Below are positions 1 through 8,954 of a DNA stretch of 39,502 nucleotides, piece after piece. The notes under the pieces are model-generated. The model did not search any database. It saw only the letters and a program-made list of their open reading frames with translations, and had not been told where the DNA came from. Location: NCBI RefSeq assembly GCF_009908195.1, contig NZ_JAAAHS010000024.1, positions 1 to 39,502 on the forward strand. Direction: 5' to 3'. This DNA comes from Streptomyces boluensis. GTDB taxonomy: Bacteria > Actinomycetota > Actinomycetes > Streptomycetales > Streptomycetaceae. Made by a program: the position numbers and the translations under genes. Numbering within the stretch: position 1 is the stretch's first letter; each line of letters opens with the position of its first letter.

Positions 1-45
1 CACCTGTACCGCCCGCCCCACCCTGTACCGCCCGTCCCCGTAATT
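1..45 (+). repeat. short direct repeat upstream of HPP gene
   Basis: The motif cctgtaccgcccg occurs twice (near positions 3-15 and 21-33), immediately before the ribosome binding site of the HPP gene. It may be chance or an operator. The window starts here, so the full context is not visible. Confidence 0.35.
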
Positions 46-59
46 CCGGAGCAGCACGC

Positions 60-551
60 ATGACCTCGCCGCCGTCCGCCGGCACCGCCAGACCGAGCCT
101 CTCGCACCTCCTGCGGGTCACAGCCTTCGCCATCGGCGCGCTCCTGCTGCTCGTCACGGTCGGCGTCGTCCTCCACCAGCCGCTCCTGATACCGCCGCTC
201 GCGGCCAGCGCCGCCCTCGTGCACGGGGCGCCGGGACTGCCCCTCGCGCAGCCGCGCAACCTCGTCGGCGGCCACCTGATCTCCGCGCTGATCGGCTTCG
301 CCACCCTGGCGGTGGCCGGCAGCAGCGCCTGGGGAGCGGCCGTGGCGGCAGGCCTGTCGCTCGGCGCCATGATGCTCACCCACCTCGCGCACGCCCCGGC
401 CACGGCCACCGCGTTCATCGTGGTCCTGCAGTCACCGGACCCGGTGACGTTCCTGCCCCTCCTCGCCCTGGGCTCCTGCCTCCTGGTCGCCATCGGCCTG
501 CTCCCGGGCCGGATCGCGGGGCATCCGGTGCGGTACCCGGTGGCCTGGTGA
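60..551 (+). CDS. HPP-family integral membrane protein
   Basis: A 163-residue hydrophobic protein with about four membrane segments (roughly residues 18-36, 40-55, 70-108 and 115-150). It resembles the small HPP family, whose members share a conserved run near 'PPLAASA', a 'QPRNLVGGH' segment and a C-terminal block that normally reads H-P-P. Here the equivalent is 'AHAPATATA', a variant with alanine in the middle. The '[15 protein letters not shown]' stretch is the strongest match. Some family members have been linked to nitrite transport in plastids and cyanobacteria, but the actinobacterial role is unknown. The start is supported by GGAG 8 nt upstream. The gene lies at the window edge, so an operon partner upstream cannot be excluded. 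Confidence 0.8.
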   Translation: MTSPPSAGTARPSLSHLLRVTAFAIGALLLLVTVGVVLHQPLLIPPLAASAALVHGAPGLPLAQPRNLVGGHLISALIGFATLAVAGSSAWGAAVAAGLSLGAMMLTHLAHAPATATAFIVVLQSPDPVTFLPLLALGSCLLVAIGLLPGRIAGHPVRYPVAW

Positions 552-656
552 GCGTGGCCCGGTAGGAGCCGGCCTCGCGCGGTGCGGGCCGGGGCGGCAT
601 CGCTGGTGCCGCCGCCCCGACCCGCCGCTCACGTCACGACCAGGTCGTACGCGCGC

Positions 657-2990
657 TCACGCCCCCGAAAGCTCGCCCCGGACCACCCGCGCCGCGGCCA
701 CCAGGTTCTCCAGGGACGCGCGGGTCTCCGGCCAGGCGCGGGTCTTCAGGCCGCAGTCGGGGTTGACCCACAGGCGGTCGGCCGGGATGGCCTTGAGCCC
801 CTCGCGCAGCAGCGCCGCCACCTCCTCGGTGGAGGGCACGCGCGGGGAGTGGATGTCGTACACACCGGGACCGGCCTCGCGGGGGTAGCCGTGGGCGGCC
901 AGTTCGCGGGCGACCTGCATGTGGGAGCGGGCGGCCTCCAGGCTGATGACATCGGCGTCGAGGTCGTCGATGGCCCGCACGATGTCGCCGAACTCCGCGT
1001 AGCACATATGCGTGTGGATCTGTGTGTCCGGACGTACGCCCCCGGTGCTGAGCCGGAACGACTCGGTGGCCCAGGCGAGGTACTCCGCCCGGTCGGCGGC
1101 GCGCAGCGGCAGGGTCTCCCGCAGTGCCGGTTCGTCGACCTGGATCACCGAACTCCCGGACGCCTCAAGGTCGTTCACCTCGTCCCGCAGGGCGAGCGCG
1201 ACCTGCCGTGCGGTGTCCCCGAGCGGCTGGTCGTCACGTACGAACGACCAGGCCAGCATCGTGACAGGGCCGGTCAGCATGCCCTTGACCGGCTGCCGCG
1301 TGAGGGACTGGGCGTACGAGGTCCAGCGCACCGTCATCGGTTGCGGCCGGGAGATGTCGCCCGCGAGGACCGGCGGGCGGACATAGCGGGTGCCGTAGGA
1401 CTGCACCCAGCCGTGCTGCGTGGCGAGGTAGCCGGTGAGCCGCTCCGCGAAGTACTGCACCATGTCGTTGCGTTCGGGCTCTCCGTGCACGAGGACGTCG
1501 ATGCCCGCCTTCTCCTGGAAGGCGAGCACCTCACGGATCTCGGTCCTGATCCGCTCGTCGTACCCGGCCGCGTCGATCCGCCCGGCGCGCAAGTCGGCGC
1601 GGGCGGCCCGGAGTTCGGCGGTCTGCGGGAACGAGCCGATGGTGGTGGTCGGCAGCAGCGGCAGGCCGAGGCGGGCCCGCTGGGCGGCGGTGCGCTCCTC
1701 GTACGGGGCCGAGCGGCGGCCGTCCGCGTCGGTGACGGCGGCGGCGCGGGCCCGTACGGCCGGGTCGTGGGTGATCGGGGAGTGCGCGCGGGAGGCCAGG
1801 TCGGCCCGGTTGGCGGCGAGTTCGGCGGTGATCGCTCCCGTGCCGCGGGCGAGGCCGCGCGCGAGGGTGACGGTCTCCGCCGTCTTCTGCCGGGCGAAGG
1901 CCAGCCAGCGCAGGATCTGCGGGTCCACGTCCCGCTCGGCCGTCGCGTCGAGCGGGACGTGAAGCAGCGAGCAGGACGCGGCCACGTCGACCCGGTCGGC
2001 GAGGCCGAGCAGGGTACCGAGCGTGGACAGTGACTTCTCGAGGTCGTTGATCCAGATGTTGCGGCCGTTGACGACGCCAGCGACCAGGCGCTTGCCGGGC
2101 AGCCCGCCGACAGCGGCGAGGTCGTCGAGGTTGCCCGCCGTGGCCCCGGTGAAGTCGAGCGCGAGCCCTTCCACGGGAGCCTTGGCGAGTACGGGCAGCG
2201 CCTCGCCGAGCCGGTCGAAGTACGAGGCGAGCAGCAGCTTCGGCCGGTCGGTGAGCGCGCCGAGATCGCGGTACGCGCGGGCGGCCGCGTTGAGTTCGGC
2301 CGGGGTGCGGTCCTGGACCAGGGCGGGTTCGTCCAGCTGGACCCACTCGGCGCCCGCCGCGCGCAGGTCGGCGATGACCTCCGCGTACACGGGGAGCAGC
2401 CGGTCCAGCAGGGTGAGCGGCTCGAAGTCGGCGGCGACGCCGGGCGCGGGCTTGGCGAGCAGCAGATACGTCACAGGTCCGACGAGCACGGGACGCCCGG
2501 CGAGCCCGAGCGCCAGGGCTTCCCTCAGCTCGGCGACCTGCTTGCCGGAGTCGGCGGTGAAGACCGTGTCCGGCCCCAACTCCGGGACCAGATAGTGGTA
2601 GTTGGTGTCGAACCACTTGGTCATCTCCTGCGGCGCCACGTCCTGCGTGCCGCGCGCCATCGCGAAGTACCCGTCGAGCCGGTCCGCGTCGACGGCCGCA
2701 CGGTGCCGGTGCGGGACGGCGCCGACCATGAGACTGGTGTCCAGAACGTGGTCGTAGTACGAGAAGTCGCCGGTCGGCACCTCGTGGACACCGGCGTCGG
2801 CCAACTGCCGCCAGTTCGCCCGCCGCAGGTCCGCGGCGGTCGCCGCCAGGGACTCGGCGGTGACCCGGCCCTTCCAGTACCCCTCGACGGCCTTCTTCAG
2901 CTCACGGTGCCGGCCCTGGCGGGGGTAGCCGTACACGGTCGCTTCGGCGGCCGCTGCCGCGGTCCTCGCGGTCACGTTCTTCGCTGTCAC
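657..2990 (-). CDS. metE: Cobalamin-independent methionine synthase (MetE)
   Basis: Transfers a methyl group from 5-methyltetrahydropteroyltri-L-glutamate to homocysteine, the last step of methionine synthesis in the cytosol, without B12. The 777-residue length fits the family. The N-terminal half-barrel begins '[21 protein letters not shown]'. The catalytic C-terminal half carries the zinc ligands His661, Cys663, Glu685 and Cys746 ('HMCYAEF', 'NPDCGLKTR'), spaced exactly as in E. coli H641/C643/E665/C726. The reading frame is open 68 codons further upstream, but the GTG at 2990 is chosen because AAGGAG sits 6 nt before it and homology begins there. The extension would run into the riboswitch leader. 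A cobalamin riboswitch lies upstream, so expression should fall when B12 is available and a B12-dependent MetH can take over. Confidence 0.97.
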   Translation of the reverse strand: MTAKNVTARTAAAAAEATVYGYPRQGRHRELKKAVEGYWKGRVTAESLAATAADLRRANWRQLADAGVHEVPTGDFSYYDHVLDTSLMVGAVPHRHRAAVDADRLDGYFAMARGTQDVAPQEMTKWFDTNYHYLVPELGPDTVFTADSGKQVAELREALALGLAGRPVLVGPVTYLLLAKPAPGVAADFEPLTLLDRLLPVYAEVIADLRAAGAEWVQLDEPALVQDRTPAELNAAARAYRDLGALTDRPKLLLASYFDRLGEALPVLAKAPVEGLALDFTGATAGNLDDLAAVGGLPGKRLVAGVVNGRNIWINDLEKSLSTLGTLLGLADRVDVAASCSLLHVPLDATAERDVDPQILRWLAFARQKTAETVTLARGLARGTGAITAELAANRADLASRAHSPITHDPAVRARAAAVTDADGRRSAPYEERTAAQRARLGLPLLPTTTIGSFPQTAELRAARADLRAGRIDAAGYDERIRTEIREVLAFQEKAGIDVLVHGEPERNDMVQYFAERLTGYLATQHGWVQSYGTRYVRPPVLAGDISRPQPMTVRWTSYAQSLTRQPVKGMLTGPVTMLAWSFVRDDQPLGDTARQVALALRDEVNDLEASGSSVIQVDEPALRETLPLRAADRAEYLAWATESFRLSTGGVRPDTQIHTHMCYAEFGDIVRAIDDLDADVISLEAARSHMQVARELAAHGYPREAGPGVYDIHSPRVPSTEEVAALLREGLKAIPADRLWVNPDCGLKTRAWPETRASLENLVAAARVVRGELSGA

Positions 2991-3157
2991 GGAAATCTCC
3001 TTCGCGAGATGACTCCTGAGATCCCGGAGACGGGACACGGACGCGAAGGGTGACGGACCGGACGGACCGAACACGCGCCGGTCGACGCGGTTCTCCGCCT
3101 GGTGTGTACGCCGACCCGCCCACGAGGTCACCGGGATGTCCGCACGCGGTCGTTCGC

Positions 3158-3352
3158 GTACGGGCAACGGGCAGGTCTTCGGACTCGCGGGCACATCTGC
3201 CGGGGCAGACTCCTACTGGCCGTCGCTTCCCGGGTCCGGAGGATCCAGTGCGTATGACGGCGGTCGTTCCCACTCACCGCTGCGGGGCAGTCCCGGATTC
3301 CCACCGGGTTCCCTCTTGCGACGCGCCTGCCTGGCGGACAGGGCGAACCAGC
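3158..3352 (-). promoter_or_regulatory. Cobalamin (AdoCbl) riboswitch in the metE leader
   Basis: Read on the minus strand, the leader contains the hallmark conserved core of cobalamin riboswitches: GGGAA..CCGGTGGGAATC then CGGGACTGCCCCGCAGCGGTGA (about 3271-3315), followed by a B12 box of the form GAGTCCGAAGACCTGCC (about 3170-3186). It lies about 170 nt upstream of the metE GTG. Ligand binding is expected to reduce MetE synthesis. The expression platform (terminator or sequestered ribosome site) lies in about 3000-3157 but I could not assign a definite hairpin. The 2991-3480 gap is otherwise the leader and promoter region of metE and the end of the next gene. Confidence 0.95.
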
Positions 3353-3480
3353 TGCACCGCCCAGCGTAGTACGTCGGTGCCTGTGCCGGTGCGCTCGGGC
3401 CGGTCGCTCTCCTCGGCAACTCCCTTGCGGTCAGGCGCAGTAGAGGCCGAGGCGGGCGGCGCCCGTGCGTGTCCCCGCGC

Positions 3481-4518
3481 TCAGGGCCGCATCGCCGACC
3501 GCGCCGGTACCGGCCCGAGGGTGGGCCAGCGCTCGAGCATCCGGCGACGCAGGTCCGTACAGAGCCCGCCGATGCCCTTCAGATCGGGGCGGTCGGCGGT
3601 CAGCCCGGCGACGACGGCGAGGCGGTGGACGAGGCGCTCTCGCGCGGTCACGGTGCCCCAGGTCCAGTCCTCGTCGGGGATCCGGGCCAGGTGGTCGGTG
3701 CCGTCGCGCTGCGCCCGCTGAACCAGGGCGTCGCCGCGCACCAGCCACCCGGCGCACGCGTCGGCCAGGTCGTCGTGGAGCTCGGCGCCGGTCGCGGTGC
3801 GCCAGGCCGTGCGGTAGGCGGCCTCGGCCCGGTCGAGCAGCGGGCCCGGAGCGGCGGTGACACACCAGCAGGTCGGGAACCCGATACGCAGATAAGCGAG
3901 TTCGACGAGGCCGCTGCCCAGGGACGCCTGCTCGAAGTCGATGAATCTGACCCCGTCGGCGGTGTGCAGGTCATTGCCGGGACACGGGTCACCGTGCAAC
4001 AAGGCGTGCCCCGGCGCCTGCCCGAGGCGCTGCACAAGCCCGTCAAGCTCGCCCGGCACCCCGGCCGCGACCGGAACCTCGAGCGCCGCCGCGAGCCCGA
4101 GGAAGGACGCCACGTCGTCCCCGTCCGGGCCGCGCCAGCGGGGGAGCGCCCCGGCGTCCTCCGGGCGCCCGACCGCATGCAGCCGGGCCAGCGCCGCCGC
4201 GTACCCCACGATTCCCTCGTCGGGCGGGCGGCGGTGCTCCAGGTGTTCGAGGACGAGCACCCGCGCACCCGGATCCGTGGCGAGCAGCGCGGGCACCACG
4301 GGTGTCCCGGAGCGGGCGGCGAGGCGCAGCGCGGCCACCTCGCGGTCGAACCGCCCCTGCGCGCCCGGACCGTCGACGATCTGCTTCAGCACCACCGGCG
4401 CCTCGGGCAACCGCACCCGCCACACCCGCGTACCCGGACTGCTGTCCAGGCGCGACGAGCCTGCGGGCGCGCCCAACCCGGCCCGTAACTCGTCCCCGAA
4501 CGGCAGTCGCGACCTCAT
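3481..4518 (-). CDS. Aminoglycoside-phosphotransferase-fold kinase
   Basis: A 345-residue protein of the APH/choline-kinase fold. The catalytic loop reads '[11 protein letters not shown]' (HGD with the metal-binding Asn) and the following '[10 protein letters not shown]' supplies the DFE metal-binding motif. An N-terminal lobe with '[17 protein letters not shown]' supplies the nucleotide-binding lysine. The substrate is unknown: the family phosphorylates aminoglycosides, homoserine, choline or other hydroxyl compounds, and nothing here singles one out. The ATG at 4518 is preferred over the one at 4527 because GGAAGGA is 8 nt from it. Much longer upstream extension would overlap the divergent cyclophilin and is rejected. 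It ends about 130 nt from the metE riboswitch and is transcribed in the same direction. Confidence 0.85.
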   Translation of the reverse strand: MRSRLPFGDELRAGLGAPAGSSRLDSSPGTRVWRVRLPEAPVVLKQIVDGPGAQGRFDREVAALRLAARSGTPVVPALLATDPGARVLVLEHLEHRRPPDEGIVGYAAALARLHAVGRPEDAGALPRWRGPDGDDVASFLGLAAALEVPVAAGVPGELDGLVQRLGQAPGHALLHGDPCPGNDLHTADGVRFIDFEQASLGSGLVELAYLRIGFPTCWCVTAAPGPLLDRAEAAYRTAWRTATGAELHDDLADACAGWLVRGDALVQRAQRDGTDHLARIPDEDWTWGTVTARERLVHRLAVVAGLTADRPDLKGIGGLCTDLRRRMLERWPTLGPVPARSAMRP

Positions 4519-4604
4519 GAACCGCATCCTTCCACGCGGCCGGTCCGGGCCGCCGAGCCTGTGGAAAACCTCCCGCCACGCACCCCGAGAGGCCTGTTGC
4601 GACG

Positions 4605-4648
4605 GCCGACTGTGCTCCCAGGACGAGCCGACTGTGCTCCCGGGACGA
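4605..4648. repeat. 22-bp tandem duplication before the cyclophilin gene
   Basis: Two adjacent 22-bp units (4605-4626 and 4627-4648) starting gccgactgtgctccc differ at a single base (ccA versus ccG). They lie 20 nt upstream of the cyclophilin start and within the 150-bp gap to the divergent kinase gene, so they may form part of a promoter or operator. Confidence 0.75.
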
Positions 4649-4668
4649 AGGGATGTGAGGATATGGGC

Positions 4669-5163
4669 ATGAGCAACGTGTACTTCGACATCACCATCAA
4701 CAACGAGCCCGCCGGCCGGATCGTCTTCAAGCTGTACGACGACGTGGTCCCCAAGACCGCCAGGAACTTCCGCGAGCTCGCCACCGGCCAGAACGGCTAC
4801 GGCTACGAGGGCTCCGGCTTCCACCGGGTCATCCCCGACTTCATGCTGCAGGGTGGCGACTTCACCCGGCACAACGGCACCGGCGGCAAGAGCATCTACG
4901 GCGAGAAGTTCAACGACGAGAACTTCCAGCTGAAGCACACCAAGCCGGGACTGCTGTCCATGGCCAACGCGGGCCCCAACTCCAACGGTTCGCAGTTCTT
5001 CATCACGACGATCGTCACCGACTGGCTGGACGGCAAGCACGTCGTCTTCGGTGAGGTCGTCGAGGGCATGGACGTGGTCAAGGCCGTCGAGGCCGAGGGC
5101 TCGCGCAGCGGCACCACCAAGTCCGAGATCAAGATCGCGAAGTCGGGCGTCGTCGAGGCCTGA
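4669..5163 (+). CDS. Peptidyl-prolyl cis-trans isomerase, cyclophilin type
   Basis: Catalyses cis-trans isomerisation of prolyl bonds in folding proteins, in the cytosol (no signal peptide). The 164 residues cover one cyclophilin domain with active-site features intact: '[15 protein letters not shown]' (catalytic Arg, Phe, Gln), '[15 protein letters not shown]', and '[18 protein letters not shown]', including the Trp/His region that binds cyclosporin. Two in-frame ATGs compete, 4663 (MGMSN) and 4669 (MSN). GAGG at 4657-4660 has ideal spacing to 4669, so that one is used with modest certainty. It is followed by a strong bidirectional terminator shared with the convergent gene. Confidence 0.95.
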   Translation: MSNVYFDITINNEPAGRIVFKLYDDVVPKTARNFRELATGQNGYGYEGSGFHRVIPDFMLQGGDFTRHNGTGGKSIYGEKFNDENFQLKHTKPGLLSMANAGPNSNGSQFFITTIVTDWLDGKHVVFGEVVEGMDVVKAVEAEGSRSGTTKSEIKIAKSGVVEA

Positions 5164-5202
5164 TCACCGACAGGTCCGCGCGGCGCGCTGACCGTCGACT
5201 CC

Positions 5203-5235
5203 CGAGCACCCGGTGACACCGTCACCGGGTGCTCG
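5203..5235. terminator. Bidirectional terminator between convergent genes
   Basis: A perfect 15-bp inverted repeat, cgagcacccggtgac and its complement, separated by a 3-nt loop (acc). It sits 40 nt after the cyclophilin stop. The convergent minus-strand gene terminates inside the hairpin itself: its TGA occupies 5222-5224. Confidence 0.88.
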
Positions 5236-5767
5236 CGCGTGCGGGGCCCGCGTCGTCCGGGTCCAAGTAGACCGGGTCCAAGTCGTCCCGGCCCGTGCCG
5301 TCCGAGCCCATGTCGTCCGGTTCCTCGTCGTCCCGGCCGAGCCCCGCGCGCACCCTGATCCGCGTGATACCGCTGATGTACCGCGCCCCGCAGGTGTCCG
5401 TCGGCACCACCAACTGGCTGCCGGAATCGTCGAGTCGGGCCCCGTCGAGCTCGGTGGCGAGCAGCACCGGGGCGTTGCCGAAGTCCTCGTCGATCTCGGC
5501 CCAGGACAGCACCGTGCCGTGCCCGTCCCCGCCCGTGACCTCGAGCAGGAAGCGCGAACGGTCCCTACGCCGCGCCGGATCGAACCCCGGCCCCGCGGCC
5601 GCGACCACCTCGCGCAGCAGCGGCCCCCGGAACGTGTGGCGCCGGGCCCCGCTGCTCGCGCACACGAAGGTCACCTCGGCCTGGCGCGAGGCCCAGCGGT
5701 CGCGCAGATCGGCGACGCTCAGCCGGACCTGCCGGTCCACCGCGCCCACCACCACGAGTCGGCTCAT
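5222..5767 (-). CDS. Small molybdopterin-dependent-oxidoreductase-like domain protein
   Basis: A 181-residue soluble protein resembling a single molybdopterin-binding domain of the sulfite-oxidase type, as seen in 'LLREVVAAAGPGFDP', 'LEVTGGDGHGTVLSWAEID', 'LLATELDG' and 'LVVPTDTCGARYISGITRI', where the family normally has the 'LV.P.D..G.RYV..I..I' ending. It lacks the full-length enzyme's dimerisation domain and signal peptide, so it may be a stand-alone binding domain and not an enzyme. The last 40 residues are an acidic low-complexity tail rich in Asp, Gly and Pro. GGGG is 5 nt before the ATG. A molybdate uptake module is encoded 16 kb away, but no direct link is visible. Confidence 0.72.
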   Translation of the reverse strand: MSRLVVVGAVDRQVRLSVADLRDRWASRQAEVTFVCASSGARRHTFRGPLLREVVAAAGPGFDPARRRDRSRFLLEVTGGDGHGTVLSWAEIDEDFGNAPVLLATELDGARLDDSGSQLVVPTDTCGARYISGITRIRVRAGLGRDDEEPDDMGSDGTGRDDLDPVYLDPDDAGPARASTR

Positions 5768-5992
5768 CCCATCCCCTTCGGCTACGGCCGCGTACCCACC
5801 CCGGCCTCAGCGCCGGGTCCGGCCCTCTTCGAGGATGCCCGCCCGAACGGCCCTGGAACCTGGCATTTCAGAGCCTGAGGCGGACTTTTCGCGCGCAGAT
5901 GCGGATGGTCGTGGTCCCGTACTGCGTTTGCGTGCGCGTGGTCGCAGCAGCAGGGTGGGAGGTGTACGGAGAGTGTCGACAGGGAGCGTGCG

Positions 5993-6346
5993 ATGACCGA
6001 AGACATGTGGGGGTATCAGCCGGAATCCGGCTATCGGCAGGGCGTCGATCTGACCGGTTTCAAGGTGGAAGCCACCGACGGTCACATCGGCAAGGTCGAT
6101 GAACACTCTGACGAGGCCGGCGCCGCGTATCTCGTCGTCGACACGGGTGTCTGGATCTTCGGGAGGCACATTCTGCTGCCGGCCAAGACCATCGAGCGCA
6201 TCGACGCCGACCGGCACACGGTCCACGTGAACCGCACCAAGGCCGAGATCAAGGACGCCCCGGAGTTCCAGCGGGGCGAGGAGGCGCACCGGGAGCCCAC
6301 CTACCTCGACCAGTTCGCCAAGTACTACCGCCAGCCCCATATGTGA
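5993..6346 (+). CDS. PRC-barrel domain protein
   Basis: A 117-residue protein with one PRC-barrel (about residues 18-75: 'DLTGFKVEATDGHIGKVDEHS', 'YLVVDTGVWIFGRHILLPA', 'IERIDADRHTVHV'), a fold used for RNA- and protein-binding accessory roles. The C-terminal tail 'EPTYLDQFAKYYRQPHM' is typical of actinobacterial stress-associated members. The ribosome site GGGAG precedes the ATG. It is 15 nt upstream of a universal-stress gene in the same direction, so the two are very likely co-transcribed as a stress-response pair. Its exact function is not known. Confidence 0.85.
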   Translation: MTEDMWGYQPESGYRQGVDLTGFKVEATDGHIGKVDEHSDEAGAAYLVVDTGVWIFGRHILLPAKTIERIDADRHTVHVNRTKAEIKDAPEFQRGEEAHREPTYLDQFAKYYRQPHM

Positions 6347-6361
6347 GGGCAAGGAGAAACC

Positions 6362-7264
6362 ATGACGGAAGCTGGTGCGGGTCGGCCCGTTCTCGTGGGC
6401 CTCGAACAGGCCGGTGAACCGGGCGCTGTCGTCGTCCGTTACGCGGCCCAGCACGCCGCGCTGCACGGCCGCCCGCTGCGGCTGCTGCACATCGAGCGAG
6501 CCGAGCGGGGCGGCCTGCCGGGTTCGGCGGCGGAGGCGCGGCAGCGGACGCAGGCCCGCGTGGACCAGGCCATGGCGACGGTCCTCGCCCCGATGACCGA
6601 GCTGGTCCAGGCGGAGTTCCCGCAGGTGCAGGTGGCGGCCGAAGCGGTCACCGGGCACGCCGCGGAGACGCTGGTGGAACGCTCGGCGGAGGCGTCCTGG
6701 CTGATCGTCGGCCACCGTGGCACCGGCGGTTTCGCGCGGCTGCCGCTGGGGTCCGTGAGCTGGCAGGCCGCCACGCACGCGCACTGCCCCGTCATCGTCA
6801 TCCGCCCGCGCACCGGAGGCACCCAGGGGCATCGCGTCGTCGTCGGCGTGGACGTCCCCGACATTCCGCAGGAGGCCCTGGATCTCGCGTACGCCGAGGC
6901 GCATCTGCGGGGCGTCGGTCTGCTGATCGTGCACGGGTCGTTCCACTTCAGCCAGGTGCCGACCGGGCCGGGCATGGCGGTCCCCGACTTCGAGGTCCTC
7001 GACCAGAGCCTGCGCAAGACGCTGGAGGCGGAGATCGCCAAGCGCCGCGAGCAGTACCCGGACCTGCCCGTCGGCCTGCACCTCGAACGCATCCGCCCTG
7101 CCACGGCCCTGGCGGAGGCGTCGGAGTACGCGGGCCTGCTGGTCGTCGGCTCGCACGCCCGCAGCGGGCTACGGCGACTCATGCTCGGCTCCGTCAGCGC
7201 CGAGGCCCTGCACACCGCCGCCTGCCCGGTGGCCGTCGTACCGCCCAGCGGCAAGAAGGCCTGA
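6362..7264 (+). CDS. Universal stress protein, two UspA domains
   Basis: A 300-residue cytosolic protein made of two UspA repeats (about residues 8-145 and 155-297). The first repeat has the nucleotide-binding pattern G-x2-G-x9-G-S ('GHRGTGGFARLPLGSVS'). The second reads 'GSHARSGLRRLMLGSVS', with alanine in place of the second glycine, so ATP binding there may be weaker. The ATG is preceded by AAGGAG at 5 nt. It follows the PRC-barrel gene in a probable two-gene operon and ends 23 nt before the convergent TetR gene. Tandem USPs in actinobacteria respond to hypoxia or stationary phase, but no DevR-type box could be called upstream with confidence. Confidence 0.92.
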   Translation: MTEAGAGRPVLVGLEQAGEPGAVVVRYAAQHAALHGRPLRLLHIERAERGGLPGSAAEARQRTQARVDQAMATVLAPMTELVQAEFPQVQVAAEAVTGHAAETLVERSAEASWLIVGHRGTGGFARLPLGSVSWQAATHAHCPVIVIRPRTGGTQGHRVVVGVDVPDIPQEALDLAYAEAHLRGVGLLIVHGSFHFSQVPTGPGMAVPDFEVLDQSLRKTLEAEIAKRREQYPDLPVGLHLERIRPATALAEASEYAGLLVVGSHARSGLRRLMLGSVSAEALHTAACPVAVVPPSGKKA

Positions 7265-7287
7265 CCTCCGCCCGATTCATGGCCCAA

Positions 7288-7920
7288 CTAGGTTGCCGGT
7301 GCGAGCAGTTCGCGGGCCAGCGCCTCGCCCCACCACTCCTCGACGCGCGCCGGTGACCAGCCGCGTTCTGTGGTGAGCGTGGTGTAGACGTCGACGGTGC
7401 ACAGGGCTGCGTAGATGTCGACGGCGGACCGCAGGTCGAGGCCGGGCCGCAGGGTGCCGGACGGCCAGGACTCGAACACCTGGATCCGGGTCTCGTCGCC
7501 CCGTCGGCGCCCCTCCTGGTACGCCGTGGCGAGCTCGGGCTCGCTGCGGCCCGCCTCCCGGACCATCAGGATGACGTCGCCCGCGCGCTCGAAGAGGCGT
7601 CGGTCGTACGCGGCCATCGCCCGGAGCTGAGCCGCGGGGTCCGCCTCGGCCGCCTCCAGGTCGGCGAGCATTCGGGGCGCGTCGGCGGACAGGTCGGCGG
7701 AGTCGGCCACGGCACGGGTCAGGCCGGTCTTGTTGCCGTACGTCGCGTACACCGTGGGCACCGAGACGCCCGCCTCGCGGGCCACCTCGCGCACGGTCGT
7801 GTCCGCCCAGCCCCGTGAGTCGAAAAGCAGGCGGGCGGCGCGGGCGATCTCGGCCCGCGTCTCCAGCGCCTGCGCCTTGCGCCGCAGCGAGTCATAGCGC
7901 CGTCTCTGCTCCGTGCTCAT
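7288..7920 (-). CDS. TetR-family transcriptional regulator
   Basis: A 210-residue regulator with an N-terminal TetR helix-turn-helix (residues about 22-70: 'TRAEIARAARLLFDSRGW', 'TVREVAREAGVSVPTVYATYGNK') and a variable ligand-binding C-terminal domain. The start at 7920 has AAGGGAG about 10 nt upstream. It is divergent from a membrane-protein gene with a 91-bp shared region, so it most likely represses that gene and itself. The direct repeat aagtggaagtgga (minus strand, about 7979-7992) is a possible binding site. The ligand is unknown. Confidence 0.9.
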   Translation of the reverse strand: MSTEQRRRYDSLRRKAQALETRAEIARAARLLFDSRGWADTTVREVAREAGVSVPTVYATYGNKTGLTRAVADSADLSADAPRMLADLEAAEADPAAQLRAMAAYDRRLFERAGDVILMVREAGRSEPELATAYQEGRRRGDETRIQVFESWPSGTLRPGLDLRSAVDIYAALCTVDVYTTLTTERGWSPARVEEWWGEALARELLAPAT

Positions 7921-7974
7921 GCGTGCGTCCGCTCCCTTGTCGTTCCCTCGCCGTCATCCGGCGTGCCGTGGCTC

Positions 7975-8005
7975 TTGTCCACTTCCACTTTACGCTCCCT
8001 ATAAT
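7975..8005 (+). promoter_or_regulatory. Promoter for the DUF4386-like gene, probably leaderless
   Basis: A consensus-perfect -10 box TATAAT (8000-8005) lies 6 nt before the ATG at 8012, so the expected transcription start coincides with the first base of the coding region. A -35-like TTGTCC (7975-7980) is 19 nt upstream of the -10. No ribosome binding site precedes the ATG, which agrees with leaderless translation. Confidence 0.65.
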
Positions 8006-8011
8006 GAATAT

Positions 8012-8767
8012 ATGGCACACCAATTGAAGTCGGCCACGACCGGGTTCGCCCGGATCGGTGGCATCGCCGCCATAGGTTTCGCCGCGATGATCGTTCTCGG
8101 GAACGCGGTCATGGTGCCCGCCGGTCTGCCCCTCAGCGGGGCGGAGATCGACGAGGTCACCACCTTCTTCGCCACGCAGGGCACGGCTGTCGGGATCGGG
8201 TCCGCGCTCGCGCCCGCCGGCTGGATCCTGGCCACGCTGTTCGGCGCCGGTGCGCTCGCCGCGCTGTGGCGGTCCGAGCAGGGCAGGGGCGAGGCGTGGT
8301 CGCTGCTCGGGTTCGCCGGACTCGCCCTGCAGAACGTCACGTTCGCCGGGGTCGTCGCCACCCGGCTCGCCCTGACCTCCACCGCGTCCCACGACGCCTC
8401 CGCGACGACGGCGCTCTGGTCGCTGCACGACGCGGTGTTCACGCTGAACGGCACGTTCCTCGCGCTCGCCCTGCTCGGCCTCTCCGTCGGCGGTCTGCGT
8501 ACCGGCATGATCCGGCCGTGGCACGGCGCCCTCGGACTGCTCAGCGCGACCCTGCAGTTCGCCTCGGCCATGCTCGCCCACTGGGTCATCGCCAGCGGCG
8601 GCGTGCTCGGACTCCTGGGCCTGGCGGGCTGGTTGATGTGGGTCGTCTGGATCGTGGCGTACGGCGTGGTCCTGATCCGGCGCGCTCCCGACACGGCACC
8701 GCGTACGCCGGCCTACGACCCCGCCGGGAGTGTGACCGAGATACGCGCCGAAGGGGCAACGAGATGA
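8012..8767 (+). CDS. DUF4386-like integral membrane protein
   Basis: A 251-residue protein with about seven predicted membrane helices ('IAAIGFAAMIVLGNAVM', 'ILATLFGAGALAAL', 'LLGFAGLALQNVTFAGVVA', 'FLALALLGLSV', 'LLSATLQFASAMLA', 'LLGLAGWLMWVVWIVAYGVVLI'). The layout resembles DUF4386-type multi-helix proteins of unknown function. The upstream in-frame sequence is excluded because TATAAT directly precedes the ATG. It is divergent from a TetR regulator that probably controls it. Such TetR-controlled membrane proteins are often stress-inducible, but the function is unknown. Confidence 0.72.
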   Translation: MAHQLKSATTGFARIGGIAAIGFAAMIVLGNAVMVPAGLPLSGAEIDEVTTFFATQGTAVGIGSALAPAGWILATLFGAGALAALWRSEQGRGEAWSLLGFAGLALQNVTFAGVVATRLALTSTASHDASATTALWSLHDAVFTLNGTFLALALLGLSVGGLRTGMIRPWHGALGLLSATLQFASAMLAHWVIASGGVLGLLGLAGWLMWVVWIVAYGVVLIRRAPDTAPRTPAYDPAGSVTEIRAEGATR

Positions 8768-8954
8768 CCCTGAAGCCCTGATGTGCTCGGACTCACCTGC
8801 GGCGGCGCGCGGCGGGGTCGCGTTCGGCAACGTGCCGGGCGGCAGCGTCGATGCCGCGGCGCGGGTGAGGCGAGCGGGTTGGCCAGTAGCCGCAGCAGTT
8901 GGGCGGTGCCGGACTGTCAGTGATTCCACTCGGTCGCCCCACCCTTGGCGGTGA

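Noticed and set aside
5780..5992. DevR/stress-sigma-type box upstream of the PRC-barrel gene
   Set aside because: No sequence matches the expected symmetric consensus well enough to call.
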